In this document: one piece after another, positions 20,382-31,199 of the stretch
How positions within the stretch are numbered: position 1 is the stretch's first letter
Layout of the letters: each line of letters opens with the position of its first letter
Origin: Craspedostauros australis
Lineage: Eukaryota; Bacillariophyta; Bacillariophyceae; Mastogloiales; Achnanthaceae
Length of the DNA stretch: 64,000 bases
Reading direction: 5' to 3'
Assembly: GCA_026770025.1 (NCBI GenBank)
Contig: JAMXDE010000040.1
Coordinates: 248,001 to 312,000 of the forward strand
The notes under the pieces: model-generated
Seen by the model: the letters and a program-made list of their open reading frames with translations, nothing else
Databases searched by the model: none
What the model was told of the DNA's origin: nothing
Translations under genes and position numbers: made by a program

Positions 20382-22229
20382 TCACACGAAGTAGCCATGA
20401 TACACCAAGAACTTCTTCATCGCGCCTTGCTTATCATCGTGCTGCAATACTGCACCTGCATTCGATTTCTCTACCTCGATGGCAATCAGTTCATTCGCTA
20501 GATCCAGACTTGCAGCGCAGAATTCGACTCTCACATTGCTTTGATGCATCTCGTTGCCGGCGTAGATCACATTCAGCACAAAGCACAATTCATCAGCTGG
20601 TTTGGATGGCGTATAGAACCCACGAAGTTCATCGCATCTCGCCAAATGCGCCAATCGGTTGCGGAAGTATTGCTTCGTCTCATCGTATTTCCAACCATCA
20701 GGATAGCTGTCGAATTCGCAAGGGTCGAGAAACGAATCATCCACAGCAGTATCTGTGGGTGCTTGAGACATATCGTTGTCGTGAGGGGTTTCTACGTCAG
20801 ATTCTTCCTCGTCTATTTCGTCGGCATGTTCATCTGTATCGTTGTCATCCGCTTCCTTCTCTCCGTGACTCGCATTATCCCCACCCACATCATGCGCATT
20901 ATCGTCGCCGCCATCATCGTCTTCATCAATGGCGAATGCTGGGGCATGTTGCAATATCGGAGGGATGATTGCCTGGGCGCCACGTTGATTGTTGCGCAGC
21001 TGTTCGATCTTGGCCGGAAGCTCCTCGAGCAAGTTGGCGAGCACATCGACAGCAGCATTCGGTTTGGGTGTATTCAGAATTGGCTGACGCCACTTGGCAT
21101 CCTGCAAAAGGAGATGGTGCAGCGCCTGGCATGTCACGGCCACGTAATTCGCTGCCATGAGGGATACGTTGATGCTGACGCCCGGTTCGATGGTCTCGAT
21201 CTTGTGCCACATGCCGGCTGGGAAGTAGAACACGTCGCCTGGTCGGATATCGATCGTGACTGCGTCGCCTGTCGCGTTGACGCCGACTTGCGGGTATGTG
21301 AATTGGAACTTGCGATCGTGCAAATGGGCCGCCTTCAGCTGCGATTCGACGGCTTCCGGAGAGGCGTAGTGTGGTGTGCATCCTCTCATCGGGTCCTTGA
21401 TCGTGCTGGCTTGCAACGTCCACCGCTTAGTGCCGGACAGCTGGATGGTGAAGTTCTCCTGGAAGTCATAATGCCAGTTGGTGATATGACCCGGCGTCGA
21501 TATGAACGTCTCCACTTCGCCGCGTGCCAGACAGATGGGAGACGAACCTGAGGGGTCGTACTGACCACATCCCAATCCGGTGTCCCGCAGCAGGTTGGCC
21601 ACGAGGCGCTGTTCCACTTCGGGTGGCGCACGGCAATACGTGGCATGTCCCGCTGTTGTATGCAACGCGTACGCAGTGCCAGGGTCTGCAATTTCAATAC
21701 TATGGATCGTCTCCGTACTGTTGGTTGGAGTTGATGCATCGTCCCCATTCACAGCCGTACCGCCAGGCACCTTCGCCTTGAGCGCGGATTGTCCGTTCGC
21801 ACCATCTGGCTTTCTCAACCACAGGAAGATGTTGTCGCTGCTGGTTTCCTGCAGAATGCTGGCAACGTCCATGTCGCACATGGCCTCGCAGATCTTGGAC
21901 ACGCGCGTTGCTGCGTGCAGCTCCTGCTTTTGAGAATCGGCGCAGCAAACATGGACGGCCTGCTTCCGAAAGTACTGCGTCATGAACTCATCGCTGTCCA
22001 ATGTGTGCAGCAGCCCCTGCAATCCAGACGCCAGCGTCAACGTGGTTGGGAGTCCACGATCTTCGCTGTCGTCAGCATGAGCATCTGCATCAGGATAGTG
22101 GATATGATGGATCTTCACTGGTGATGATGGCAATGGTGGCGATGGCGATGGCGATGGCGATGGACAATCTGATGACGGCGCCGCTCCATCCTTTCGCCTT
22201 CGTTTCGTCTTTGGCTCCGTGGATGCCAT
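20382..22229 (-). CDS. JmjC/cupin-type 2-oxoglutarate oxygenase
   Basis: 615 residues, no introns. The start at 22229 (MASTEPKTKRRRKDG) is the first ATG; the longer frame begins without one. A basic nuclear-type N-terminus and a Pro/Ser run precede a JmjC core. The iron-binding triad is visible: ITNWHYDFQENF gives His-x-Asp (about residue 253) and GMWHKIETIEPG the distal His (about 341). QLSGTKRWTLQAS and RPGDVFYFPAGMWH are typical of the Cupin_4/NO66-MINA-like oxygenases, which hydroxylate ribosomal proteins or demethylate histones. A long Asp/Glu-rich insert (DEDDDGGDD...) and a C-terminal winged-helix-like part follow. The exact substrate class is not decidable by eye. Confidence 0.85.
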   Translation of the reverse strand: MASTEPKTKRRRKDGAAPSSDCPSPSPSPSPPLPSSPVKIHHIHYPDADAHADDSEDRGLPTTLTLASGLQGLLHTLDSDEFMTQYFRKQAVHVCCADSQKQELHAATRVSKICEAMCDMDVASILQETSSDNIFLWLRKPDGANGQSALKAKVPGGTAVNGDDASTPTNSTETIHSIEIADPGTAYALHTTAGHATYCRAPPEVEQRLVANLLRDTGLGCGQYDPSGSSPICLARGEVETFISTPGHITNWHYDFQENFTIQLSGTKRWTLQASTIKDPMRGCTPHYASPEAVESQLKAAHLHDRKFQFTYPQVGVNATGDAVTIDIRPGDVFYFPAGMWHKIETIEPGVSINVSLMAANYVAVTCQALHHLLLQDAKWRQPILNTPKPNAAVDVLANLLEELPAKIEQLRNNQRGAQAIIPPILQHAPAFAIDEDDDGGDDNAHDVGGDNASHGEKEADDNDTDEHADEIDEEESDVETPHDNDMSQAPTDTAVDDSFLDPCEFDSYPDGWKYDETKQYFRNRLAHLARCDELRGFYTPSKPADELCFVLNVIYAGNEMHQSNVRVEFCAASLDLANELIAIEVEKSNAGAVLQHDDKQGAMKKFLVYHGYFV

Positions 22230-23399
22230 GTTGCACAGCGTGTCTCTCCTTTGACCAACTTTCTGATTGCAACAATGTAGCCAACCGACGACGACGACAG
22301 TGGTGATGATGATGATGATGATGAGGCAAGCGGTCAACGTTCATGGGCTTCTGCTTCCCCTGACGATTTGTGTTCGTGTTGGATCATCGCAAAACCAATC
22401 TTTCCTCAGGTTTGCAAACCACACAAACAGGATCATGGGGTGCGATCAAGAAAACACGATCGTTTGTGTGGCTGTCGCCGAACATCTCCATCGTGTGATG
22501 GTATCCATGACTCAATCAGATTACTCGTGAATGAACATGTTCACTCCTTTCGAAGCCAAAGGCCAACATCGTAATGCCTCGCTCCCATCATGCTCAACGC
22601 TATCCTTCACCCATCACACAAGTATCACACCAGCAAGTATCACACATGCCATTGAACGCAACCCAGGCTGTTTGTTTGCCCCACTGATCACCTCGCTTCG
22701 GTGTCCGCTATCCCACAAGAACGGTTGATCTTGTCTTCCGTACATGTATGGCGCCAGCAAGTCCAGAGGTTTCCGCAGAACGCTTTGCAACGCAACAATC
22801 GCTATCCCACACGAAGACTGCTTCGACTCTCGAGGGACTTGCTCCTCTTGCGGTTTGTGATTCGTGTGTGACGACGGGCCTTGTGTATGTGTGGGTCATG
22901 TTCTAGTACATGTATGGTAGACACGCTGCAACTCTACTACGATCTTTTGCTTAACTTGCATTATTGAACACCATTTCGTTCTCGTTGGGGTTTGAGAGGC
23001 CAATCTTGGGAAACGGGAGACACATGTTTTCCGTATCATCTTTTTGCTTGGCCAAGGGACGAGTATGCTCCAACCGATTCTTGCACGATCAAGGAACCGC
23101 CCATCGCACCCACAAGACTGCGGCCCGCTTCTTCGTGGCTCTTGCTCCGGTGGTGACGCATTCCATCGTGCTTCAATATCATTGAAGTCGCAAACGTGAT
23201 GTCTCCACGTTCCTTCCGAATGGATGCGGTTTTGGCACGCAGTTTGATGCTGTCGCCTGAAGTTACAACGCAGTTGAGAATCATCGACCATAGTCGTACG
23301 CACCATACACACCATACACACAGGCACAGCCAGGCGCAGCCATAAACACCCGCGCATTGTAGTCGTGCGAGTACAATCAATGGTTGAATCATCGCAACC
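22230..23399. other. Divergent promoter region
   Basis: 1.17 kb between the divergent JmjC and BTB genes. No gene seen. Two related motifs, TAGTCGTACG at 23291-23300 and AGTCGTGCGA at 23361-23370, lie within 110 bases of the BTB start. Confidence 0.45.
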
Positions 23400-24127
23400 A
23401 TGACGAGATGGAGCCACGTGGGCCGTTTTCACGGAGACGATGCGGATGACAACGATGATGATGGCACGATGAGCGACGATTCCTCGGATGCTGGGACGTC
23501 GGTGACCTTCTGGAGCAGAGAGAGCCTTGGTGAGCAACCGCTGACTTGGAGGATGGACCCTGAAACCAGCTTCAGCGACTGGGTGATCGAGGTGCATTCC
23601 GCGCCGCTGCACGAACATCACACGTACCACGTTCACCGCGCGATCGTTGGCATCGGGGCGCGCCGCAGCGTGTACTTTGCCAACATCTTCTACGCCGAGA
23701 TGGGCGGCGGATACGGGACGAGGTTGAGGTTGGATCCGGAATCGCGGAAGTACTTTCCTGCGTTGTTGGATTACTGTACGGAGATGAAGAATTTCGCATC
23801 ACCACGTCGAATGCAGTGGCGTTGAGCCATCTGTCGAAGTTCCTGCGAATCCAGTCTCTGCAGGACGACGTCCAAGCCTTCATCGGAAGCGACCTGAAGC
23901 TCGCCAATGCTGGCGTGTACATGGCTACTGCCGCGCGGTTTCAAGACGAAACGCTGTCGGAGAAGGCCAGAGAGAAATGCCTGGAAGAGGTGATCGACAA
24001 GTGCCCCATCCCCACGAAGGTCGCGTCGCTTCAGTTTGCTGTTCCGTGGGCCGAATCCATGATCTCGAGGATCCAGAAACAGCCGCTGTGGGATTTTGTG
24101 ACCCGCAACCCAGCAAAACGGTCATGA
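23400..24127 (+). pseudogene. BTB/POZ-domain protein with one frame break
   Basis: BTB domains dimerise and often link substrates to cullin-3 ligases. The first frame (ATG at 23400) gives an acidic N-terminus and the domain start, DWVIEVHSAPLHEHHTYHVH, RAIVGIGARRSVYFANIF and YFPALLDYCTE, then runs into a TGA at 23823. The domain continues in another frame as GDEEFRITTSNAVALSHLSK, FLRIQSLQDDVQAFI and so on to a TGA at 24125. The switch falls at about 23780-23790, within DYC-T/GDEEF, where one missing base would explain it. No intron signals sit there. This is either a recent lesion or a sequencing error. No kelch, MATH or BACK-kelch partner domain follows. Proteins of this short BTB type form large families in diatoms. 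Confidence 0.75.
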
Positions 24128-24273
24128 ACGATGGTAGTGCAGGCTGAGAGAATTGTAGCAGAGATAAGTCTCTCTCTTAACCAGAGGATATGAACAAACT
24201 GGAATGGATTGCGATACTCTAGATTGGCATGTTGGTAAAGTGCTCGTAATCGCATCGTCGTTCAGGCTTTCCA

Positions 24274-26391
24274 TCACACAATTTCCTTCAGCTGGAGCTG
24301 CTTCTTGTTGTTGATGATGCTGTCGCCGGAGTCGTTTGGCTTGTCCTCCTCATCGTTCGAATTCTCTTCATCCGTTTGATACAGCTCGTAAACTGGTTTT
24401 GGCTTGCCTTGCGATGCATCATCCTTATCCGCGTCGTCGGCATTGGCCGCGCTCTGCAGAACGGAGATATGCTCGAATCGCCACCACGGCATGCGGCACA
24501 GCTCGACTTCCACTTCTTGCGCCGACTTCTCACCCGTGTCCGGGATGGCGAGATAGGCGAAGACGAGTCCCAGCAACGTGATGCCCATGTACAGGGCGAA
24601 GACCCTGGCGGAACCGAGCCAATTCTGCGCGGAGAGGAAGGTGCGCGTCACGAAGGATGCGGCCATGTAGGTGAGGATGGTGCTGGCACCCAGGCCACGT
24701 CCACGGATCTTGGCGGGAAACAGTTCGGATGTGAGGAGCCACGTCAAGGGACCGAAGGACATGGAGTAGCCGCAGACGACGAGGAGCACGCCGGGCAGCG
24801 CGAGATGGAACGTCTTGAAGTGTGTGACGTCGGATGCGGAGTCGTCTTCACTCTGCTGACCGCCGTAGGCGAGGATGAGGCAGAACAAACCCAAGGAGAT
24901 TGTGGCCATGCCGCCGAGCAAGAGCTTGCGTCTTCCGACGCGTTCGATCTTCCACGTGACCAAACATGTAACGAGGAATTTGACCAGCCCGATCGTGACT
25001 GTCGACCGAGTGCTTGTCGCGTCATCATGATCATGCACGTCGCCATCGCCATTGTGCTCATGATGACCCTTCATGACAGTCGCGAAGATGTGCGGTGCGT
25101 AGTTGAGAACGTTCGTTTGACCGCAGAATTGCTGAATGATGGCCAAGAAGGATGTGATGATGATCTGCTTGCGGTACGTATGATACGTCGTGAATGCTAT
25201 CCGATACAGAGACTTGAGTTTGGCGAAGAGGTTGGAAGCAGGCACTGGAGATGTGCGTTTTGGACTTGGCGGAGTTGACGGTGGAGTCTGCGACTGCGAT
25301 TGCGATAATGACTGCGTGCTGCCACCCACCGGCTGGATGGATTGATAACTCTGTGCGCCAGTGTGGAGGCTGTCAGTGCGGTTGACGATCCGCGCTTTCT
25401 CTGCATGAGCCTGCCCGAGCGTCGGTGTCAATGGTGATGCCGCGAGGTTCCCGTTCTTTTGGTATTGCAACCTCAGGTGTTCTTCCGCATCGCTCCTCGC
25501 GGGCGATTGCATGCCATGGGAGACTTCAGACTGCGGTGCATGTTCGTTGTCACCCTCCTCAGATTCATCGTCCTGCATACTCGTAGACTGCTGCTTATGA
25601 AGCGCCCGCTGCTTCTGCCTCAGCTCCTCCTGCTGGCGCAACCAAACGGGACTTTCCGGCATGCCCCACATCCCGACGAACTGAACGGCAGCAAGCAATC
25701 CCGCAACACCGAAAATCTTTCTCCACTCCTGGTTGTCATCCTTGGCCGACCACACCCAACCGGCGAGGTAGGCGAAGAGGAAGCCGAGGCTGATGCAGAC
25801 CTCGTTGACGCTGACGATGGCACCTCGCCATGCTTGCGGTGCCGATTCGTGCAGGTAGCTGACGTCGGCGATGCCCGAGACGGCGATCGCAATGCCGACG
25901 ATGAATCTGCCGATGAGCAGCTGCGTGATGGTGTTGCTGGTGCAGAGGCATGTGGCGCCCACTAGGAAGACGACGTCCGTTCCCAGGATGGACATCTTGC
26001 GACCGAAAGCGTCGCAGATCGTGCCGCCCACCATGGCGCCGAAGCCACCGCCGAGATAGAGGATGGAGACGATGAGCTCCTCCTGCGAATCTGACAGATC
26101 GAAGGTCGCCTGCAACTGCGGCAGCGCGCCGGAGATGGATCCCATGTCATACCCGAAGAGGATGCCTCCGATCGATGCGATGGCCGTCACCTTGATGATG
26201 AACCACGTGAGCCGTTCGTCGTCGTGGCCGTTGCCATCACCAGTAGCGGTGGCAGTAGCAGTAGCAGCACTCTTGCCAGTCCTTTGTTGAGCTTCATTGA
26301 GAGGCTGATTTGGTGGATCCTCCTTCATAGCGTCGCTGCTGCTGGCGGCGCTGCGATCGTCACCCTCATCGAAGGGATGAATGGCTTGCAT
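24274..26391 (-). CDS. MFS sugar/inositol transporter (SP family)
   Basis: 705 residues, no introns, ATG at 26391. The twelve-helix sugar porter fold is clear: GGILFGYDMGSISGAL in helix 1, DAFGRKMS between helices 2 and 3, PESPVWL after helix 6, QQFCGQTNVLNYAPHIF in helix 7, ERVGRRKLLLGG between helices 8 and 9, LLTSELFPAKIRGRG, and PDTGEKSAQEVE after helix 12 (the PETKG position). It moves a hexose, pentose or polyol across a membrane, probably with protons; which one cannot be told. The central cytosolic loop is about 130 residues longer than usual, rich in Gln, Ser and Pro (about residues 275-400), and both ends are extended, which suggests regulation there. Confidence 0.93.
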   Translation of the reverse strand: MQAIHPFDEGDDRSAASSSDAMKEDPPNQPLNEAQQRTGKSAATATATATGDGNGHDDERLTWFIIKVTAIASIGGILFGYDMGSISGALPQLQATFDLSDSQEELIVSILYLGGGFGAMVGGTICDAFGRKMSILGTDVVFLVGATCLCTSNTITQLLIGRFIVGIAIAVSGIADVSYLHESAPQAWRGAIVSVNEVCISLGFLFAYLAGWVWSAKDDNQEWRKIFGVAGLLAAVQFVGMWGMPESPVWLRQQEELRQKQRALHKQQSTSMQDDESEEGDNEHAPQSEVSHGMQSPARSDAEEHLRLQYQKNGNLAASPLTPTLGQAHAEKARIVNRTDSLHTGAQSYQSIQPVGGSTQSLSQSQSQTPPSTPPSPKRTSPVPASNLFAKLKSLYRIAFTTYHTYRKQIIITSFLAIIQQFCGQTNVLNYAPHIFATVMKGHHEHNGDGDVHDHDDATSTRSTVTIGLVKFLVTCLVTWKIERVGRRKLLLGGMATISLGLFCLILAYGGQQSEDDSASDVTHFKTFHLALPGVLLVVCGYSMSFGPLTWLLTSELFPAKIRGRGLGASTILTYMAASFVTRTFLSAQNWLGSARVFALYMGITLLGLVFAYLAIPDTGEKSAQEVEVELCRMPWWRFEHISVLQSAANADDADKDDASQGKPKPVYELYQTDEENSNDEEDKPNDSGDSIINNKKQLQLKEIV

Positions 26392-27337
26392 CGTGGCCGT
26401 TGCCCTTACTGCTTCCTTGGGTCCTTTCTGGAACGCTTCCTTGTTGGTGATGTTGATGAAGATGAAATGAGATCAAACACACAGGTGAATGAAGTAGATC
26501 GTATGCTCGCGCAACGGAGAGCAATTCGAAGTATTGTATTCTATCCTATTGTATTGTGTGAATGTAATCAAAGGCTGCGACCAAGTAAGTGTCTTGGAAT
26601 GCTTTGCAACGTTGCAGAGCGACGAGCGACGGCAGAGAGGGTTGTCGTCAAGGCAGAGTGTTGGGTCAACAAGCAAGCTTCCTGTGTCTTTGTTTTTGTG
26701 TGGTTCGGTGATCTACCCGCTTTCACCTTTCCACGCACCTTCGCATGCTTTCGCACTCTGGTTCACCATGCCACGCCATACCACGCGCCAAGAAGGATGA
26801 CGATTCCAACGAAACGAAACGAAACAACGGGCAAAACGGCCGCCGCGAAACGCAAAAAGAAGGCGACCTCGCGTTCGGCATCATAATTAAAATCACGCAA
26901 CCATTCACTCCCCCGTGTCCCACGTGATCTTCATGATTCTCCGACGTCAAAACGAGACCGATTGGCGCGTGGAAGCGTCGGGAGCGTTTCGAAATCGTAG
27001 TTTCAATCTTATGTAATCGAATGAGTCGCCAATTCAATCCATCTTCTTGTGTCATCTTGTCCGATTGTTGTGTGCGTAAGCTCTCCCTCTTTCTCCCAAA
27101 CTTCTTTGCAGATCGAGTGACTTCTTTTTTGTTTGTTTGTCGATCTGTGGTTTTGATCGGTCTCGTTTTTCTGTTGCCAAGTCCGACCATGGCGCTCTGG
27201 ATCTCACACAATCCGGACCATACCAGCGCGGCGCCGTTCATCACACATCCCCTGATACAAGACAGCCCAGCACACCCGCAATCAAGCACGGCGCAACAAT
27301 ATTGAACCACACTCGCATCGACGTGAATTGAGGCAAG
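26392..27337. other. Divergent promoter region
   Basis: 0.95 kb shared 5' region of the sugar transporter (minus) and RPT2 (plus). It holds GAAAC direct repeats near 26815. No gene seen. Confidence 0.45.
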
Positions 27338-28726
27338 ATGGGTAACATGCCAGGAGGAATGGCCGGGGACGGCTCCGGCCCACCCTCCAACAACAACAAC
27401 AACGCGAACGGCAACAACGCCAACAACGCCAACAACAACAAGGAGGAGGAGCGCAAGAAGAAGAAGAAGCGCTTCGAGCCACGCCCCGCCAGCACCAACC
27501 GCCAGGGACGCCGCCGACGACGCAAGGGCCCCTCGGGCCTCAACAAGCTGCCCACCGTCGTGCCGTCCTCCAAATGCAAGCTGCGGCTGCTCAAGCTGGA
27601 CCGCGTCAAGGATTTCCTGCTGCTGGAGGAAGAATTCATACGCAACCACGAAGTCTTCAAGCCCAGCGAGGAACGCGATCAGGAGGAACGCGAGAAGCTC
27701 GAGGAGCTGCGCGGGTCGCCGCTGGGAGTGGGAACGCTGGAGGAGCTCATCGACGACAACCACGCCATCGTCAGCTCCTCCGTGGGGCCCGAGTACTACG
27801 TCAACATCCTGTCGTCCGTCAACCAGGATCTCCTGGATCCAGGAAGCTCGGTGCTGCTGCACAACAAAACCATGAGCGTGGTGGGGATACTGGCGGATGA
27901 CACCGATCCGATGGTCTCCGTCATGAAGGTGGAGAAGGCGCCGCTGGAGACCTACGCCGACATCGGTGGACTGGAGGAGCAGATCCAAGAAATCAAGGAG
28001 GCCGTGGAGCTCCCGCTGGCCCATCCGGAGCTCTACGAGGACATCGGCATCAAGCCGCCCAAGGGAGTCATCCTCTACGGTGAACCGGGAACTGGCAAGA
28101 CCCTGCTCGCGAAGGCCGTGGCCAACCAAACCTCCGCCACGTTCCTGCGCGTCGTGGGTTCCGAGCTCATTCAGAAGTACCTCGGCGACGGTCCCAAGCT
28201 GGTCAGGGAGCTCTTCCGCGTCGCCGACGACCTGTCGCCCACCATCGTCTTCATCGACGAGATCGATGCGGTCGGCAGCAAGCGTTACGAGTCCAACTCC
28301 GGCGGAACGCGCGAGATCCAGCGCACGATGCTCGAGCTCCTCAATCAGCTCGACGGTTTCGACGAACGCGGCGACGTCAAGGTCATCATGGCCACGAACC
28401 GCATCGAATCGCTCGACCCCGCCCTCATCCGTCCGGGACGTATTGACAGAAAGATCGAATTCCCGCTGCCCGACACCAAAACCAAGCGCCACATCTTCAA
28501 TATCCACACGAGCCGCATGACGCTGGCCGACGACGTCGATCTGGAGAAGTTCGTCATGGCCAAGGATGAGCTCAGCGGTGCCGACATCAAGGCCGTCTGC
28601 ACGGAGGCCGGTATGCTTGCCTTGCGAGAACGTCGTATGAAGGTGTGCCAGGAAGATTTCGTCAAGGCCAAGGAGAAGGCCCTGTATCGCAAGAAGGGAA
28701 ATATCCCGGAAGGACTGTACCTATAA
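27338..28726 (+). CDS. RPT2: 26S proteasome regulatory subunit 4 (AAA ATPase Rpt2)
   Basis: 462 residues, no introns. Rpt2 is one of six ATPases that unfold substrates and open the 20S gate. It starts MGNMPGG, the N-myristoylation signal typical of Rpt2; an Asn-rich and Lys/Arg-rich leader is followed by a coiled coil and an OB fold. In the AAA domain the P-loop is GEPGTGKT (plant-type, about residue 248), Walker B is IVFIDEID, and the sensor and arginine-finger region is [23 protein letters not shown]. The C-terminus is LYL, the HbYX motif that docks into the alpha ring. It is highly conserved throughout. Confidence 0.97.
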   Translation: MGNMPGGMAGDGSGPPSNNNNNANGNNANNANNNKEEERKKKKKRFEPRPASTNRQGRRRRRKGPSGLNKLPTVVPSSKCKLRLLKLDRVKDFLLLEEEFIRNHEVFKPSEERDQEEREKLEELRGSPLGVGTLEELIDDNHAIVSSSVGPEYYVNILSSVNQDLLDPGSSVLLHNKTMSVVGILADDTDPMVSVMKVEKAPLETYADIGGLEEQIQEIKEAVELPLAHPELYEDIGIKPPKGVILYGEPGTGKTLLAKAVANQTSATFLRVVGSELIQKYLGDGPKLVRELFRVADDLSPTIVFIDEIDAVGSKRYESNSGGTREIQRTMLELLNQLDGFDERGDVKVIMATNRIESLDPALIRPGRIDRKIEFPLPDTKTKRHIFNIHTSRMTLADDVDLEKFVMAKDELSGADIKAVCTEAGMLALRERRMKVCQEDFVKAKEKALYRKKGNIPEGLYL

Positions 28727-29294
28727 ACAGATTTTCTCTAGAGAGAGAAACATGCGTACATGCAAGCTGTCTTTCCTGTTGGCATTCCGTTGCGTATCGC
28801 AATGCCTGTGTTTCGAATAGCGCAACTACTCTACTCGTATGTAGCTCTTCGTTCGATGTATAATATTATACGAGCTAGACAATGCTGGATGAGAAGGTGT
28901 TGAGTGTCGAGGTCGAGTCCACTTGCGACGGAAAGTGAAGCAGAGGATGGCTGTTACTATCGCTTCACAAGAAAGAGCGACTCAAGGCATCACAAAGGTG
29001 CATGACGAAATCATCTTTCTTGGTTGAGCTCCTGTTCCAAGATCGTGCCAAAGCTCACATCCAGCTGCGTGGTCGTACGACTATCGACCCTGTGCAGTGC
29101 AACCTTCCGCCCTTCACGGCAATCAACTTCAGGAAGCAACAGATGCTTCAAGATGGTGGAATAACTCTCACACCGTTTCTAATCTAAAAAAGTTCAAAGA
29201 AGCATAGATTACTATCGCATGCATACTGCTGCTTAGTTGTTCCCGTTGCGCGAGCAGCCACGGTTGCTGCTATCGACATGATCCGCAGACATGA
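28727..29294. other. Convergent intergenic gap
   Basis: 0.57 kb between RPT2 and the REY-domain gene, 3' end to 3' end. A 61-codon open frame at 29002-29187 has no recognisable feature. A GGTCGTACGACTAT palindromic motif is at 29071-29084. Confidence 0.45.
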
Positions 29295-31199
29295 TCATTT
29301 TTTGCGGAACAACGAGAATCCTCGTCTCTTCTTTGTTTTGGCAGAGGAGCTGCTGCTCGTCGCGTCGACGGCGCTGCTACTCGTTTGTTTCTTGATCGTC
29401 GTCTTGAGCTTTCCGAAGACCTTCCATTTGGTGGTGTTGATGCTGGCCAACGTCTTTTGGCGTTGCTTGCGAATGATCTCCATCTGCTCCATGACGCCGT
29501 CGATGTGCTCCATGCTGTATCCCGATTGCAGCAGGAGCTTGAGCCGTATGGAGGCCGGGATGATGAGATCGCCCGTGCAGACGGCGCGCTGGTAGGCCGC
29601 ATTCTCATTGGCGGCGGGGTCATTCGCGTTGGGAGACTGCTGCAGGACGTCGCCGCATCCGCGAAGGGATTCGAACTCGTCGATGCCGTACCATTCAATG
29701 TGCTGGTAGTTCCAGCCGATGGTGAGCGGCGGTCCGCCATCCGCGCTGCAGGAGGGGTTGTCGCCCAGCTCGATCGGATACTCCCGCCATTCGATGGAAC
29801 CGAACTCCACCTTCTTCTCGAGAACGCAGTGCAGATCGGGCGCGTTGATGGATTTGTCGCCAAACAGCAGGCGCGCGGATTTGGATCGCGTGTTCTGGAA
29901 GCGGCAAGGCGAATGCGGCGATACCGGGATGGCGTTGGCAGTGTCCGCGGTGGATGCGTCGCCTTTTGACTTGTCGTTGCCGTCCGAACTGATCAAGGAT
30001 CGCTGGCTGCTCAAGGACACGACACGTTCGCTTTTGGATCGTTTCATCTGGCGGCGTCTTTCTTTGGCGGAAGGAGGCGCCGGAGGTGAGGCGCCATTCG
30101 CCACTGCCAAATCCAGCCGATCCCTGGACTTTGAGCGTGCCTTGCTTCTCGATCTCTCCTTCGCTTTGGAGCGCTCCTTCGACTTAGACCTTTCCTTTGA
30201 CTTAGACCTCTCCTTTGACTTGGATCGTTCCTTCGATTTGGAGCGGTCCTTGGATTTCTTCTTCGCCTTCTTGTCGGTCTTTTTGCGGGTTGACGATTTG
30301 GGAGACGCTATCTGTATCGGCGTTGGCGCCGTCGCTGGCTCAGGGCATCCCTCCTTGGAATGCGGCGAGTCGCAAGCGAACTCATCAGCGTCGTCAATGT
30401 CGCCAATGTCCTCCTCGTTGTGGCGGTTGTCGTCGTCACTTGCGATGCTGTGCTTGCTGGATGCGGACGACTTTGCCGACACGTTGAGCTCGTCCTCGCT
30501 GAGGCTTCGCGTGAGCCCTCCCGCCGTGACGGTCTTGGGTGATCCCTCACGCGACTTCTTGCCGCTGTGGTTGCTGCCCTTGCCGATGCTCTTGCGACGA
30601 CCGCTGCTGCTGTGCCGCGACCGATGCTTGGACTTGCCGAGGGCCACGTGATCGCTGACATCGCTCAAGGGTGAGGTCTCGATCGTGTCGTGGTCCGTGT
30701 CTCCGTTCAATCCATCGCGCGATGTGGCCTTGCTCTTCCTGGACTTGCGATGGTGCGACGACGACTCCAAGCCCTGCGATCGCTGCTTCTTGCCGCTCTT
30801 GGACTTGGTCGTCTTCGACTTGGATCTCGTCTTGGAAGATGACGGCTTGGAGTTGGAGTTGGGAGACGTCGTGGAGTGCATGGACTGGGAACTCAGGGCG
30901 CTGAGCTGGCTCACCGGCTTCGAAGACATGGCATCCGGCTCGACCGAGATCATGGTGGGCGTCACCGTCTTCAGCTTCTTCATCGTCTCGTCTCTGATCT
31001 CTTCTGTTGTCTCTTCCTCGTCTTCCTCTTCGTCTTCCTCTTCTGTCTCTGTGGCAGTCTGCGCGGCAGTATCCACAGTTGTGTTCAATGTAGTCTCCGC
31101 AGCGATCTCTGTCTCTGTCTCTGTATGAGGAGTTGCCTCCAACACAGGTCCGATCGCTGGTTGCGCAACAGTCGTCGTTGCAGTGATCACTTCTGTCAT
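29295..31199 (-). CDS. Lys/Ser-rich protein with diatom-type REY/LGDNP domain
   Basis: 634 residues from the ATG at 31199; the frame extends further without an ATG. Most of the protein is low-complexity: Thr/Glu-rich N-terminus, then Ser/Lys-rich stretches with a tandem KSKERSKSKERS repeat (about 30120-30260) resembling an RS domain. The C-terminal 180 residues are ordered: VEFGSIEWREYPIELGDNPS followed by a GPPLTIGWNY and a DEFESLRG segment, then a helical region with IRLKLLLQSGYSMEHID and IIRKQRQKTL. From memory, proteins with REY...LGDNP...GPPL.I.W are numerous and uncharacterised in diatoms; I know no function. The basic tail KTKKRRGFSLFRKK and RS-like part suggest nuclear or RNA/membrane association, which is inference. 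Confidence 0.8.
   Translation of the reverse strand: MTEVITATTTVAQPAIGPVLEATPHTETETEIAAETTLNTTVDTAAQTATETEEEDEEEDEEETTEEIRDETMKKLKTVTPTMISVEPDAMSSKPVSQLSALSSQSMHSTTSPNSNSKPSSSKTRSKSKTTKSKSGKKQRSQGLESSSHHRKSRKSKATSRDGLNGDTDHDTIETSPLSDVSDHVALGKSKHRSRHSSSGRRKSIGKGSNHSGKKSREGSPKTVTAGGLTRSLSEDELNVSAKSSASSKHSIASDDDNRHNEEDIGDIDDADEFACDSPHSKEGCPEPATAPTPIQIASPKSSTRKKTDKKAKKKSKDRSKSKERSKSKERSKSKERSKSKERSKAKERSRSKARSKSRDRLDLAVANGASPPAPPSAKERRRQMKRSKSERVVSLSSQRSLISSDGNDKSKGDASTADTANAIPVSPHSPCRFQNTRSKSARLLFGDKSINAPDLHCVLEKKVEFGSIEWREYPIELGDNPSCSADGGPPLTIGWNYQHIEWYGIDEFESLRGCGDVLQQSPNANDPAANENAAYQRAVCTGDLIIPASIRLKLLLQSGYSMEHIDGVMEQMEIIRKQRQKTLASINTTKWKVFGKLKTTIKKQTSSSAVDATSSSSSAKTKKRRGFSLFRKK

Noticed and set aside
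22708-22899. 63-codon minus-strand frame
   Set aside because: Short, no homology recognised, in the divergent promoter region; not distinguishable from chance.
26723-28507. 594-codon open frame on the minus strand
   Set aside because: Antisense to RPT2 and its upstream region; the translation is a mirror of RPT2 codons without domains.
29655-29680. GATTCGAACTC resembling a tRNA B box
   Set aside because: It lies inside the coding sequence of the REY-domain gene, with no A box or cloverleaf around it.
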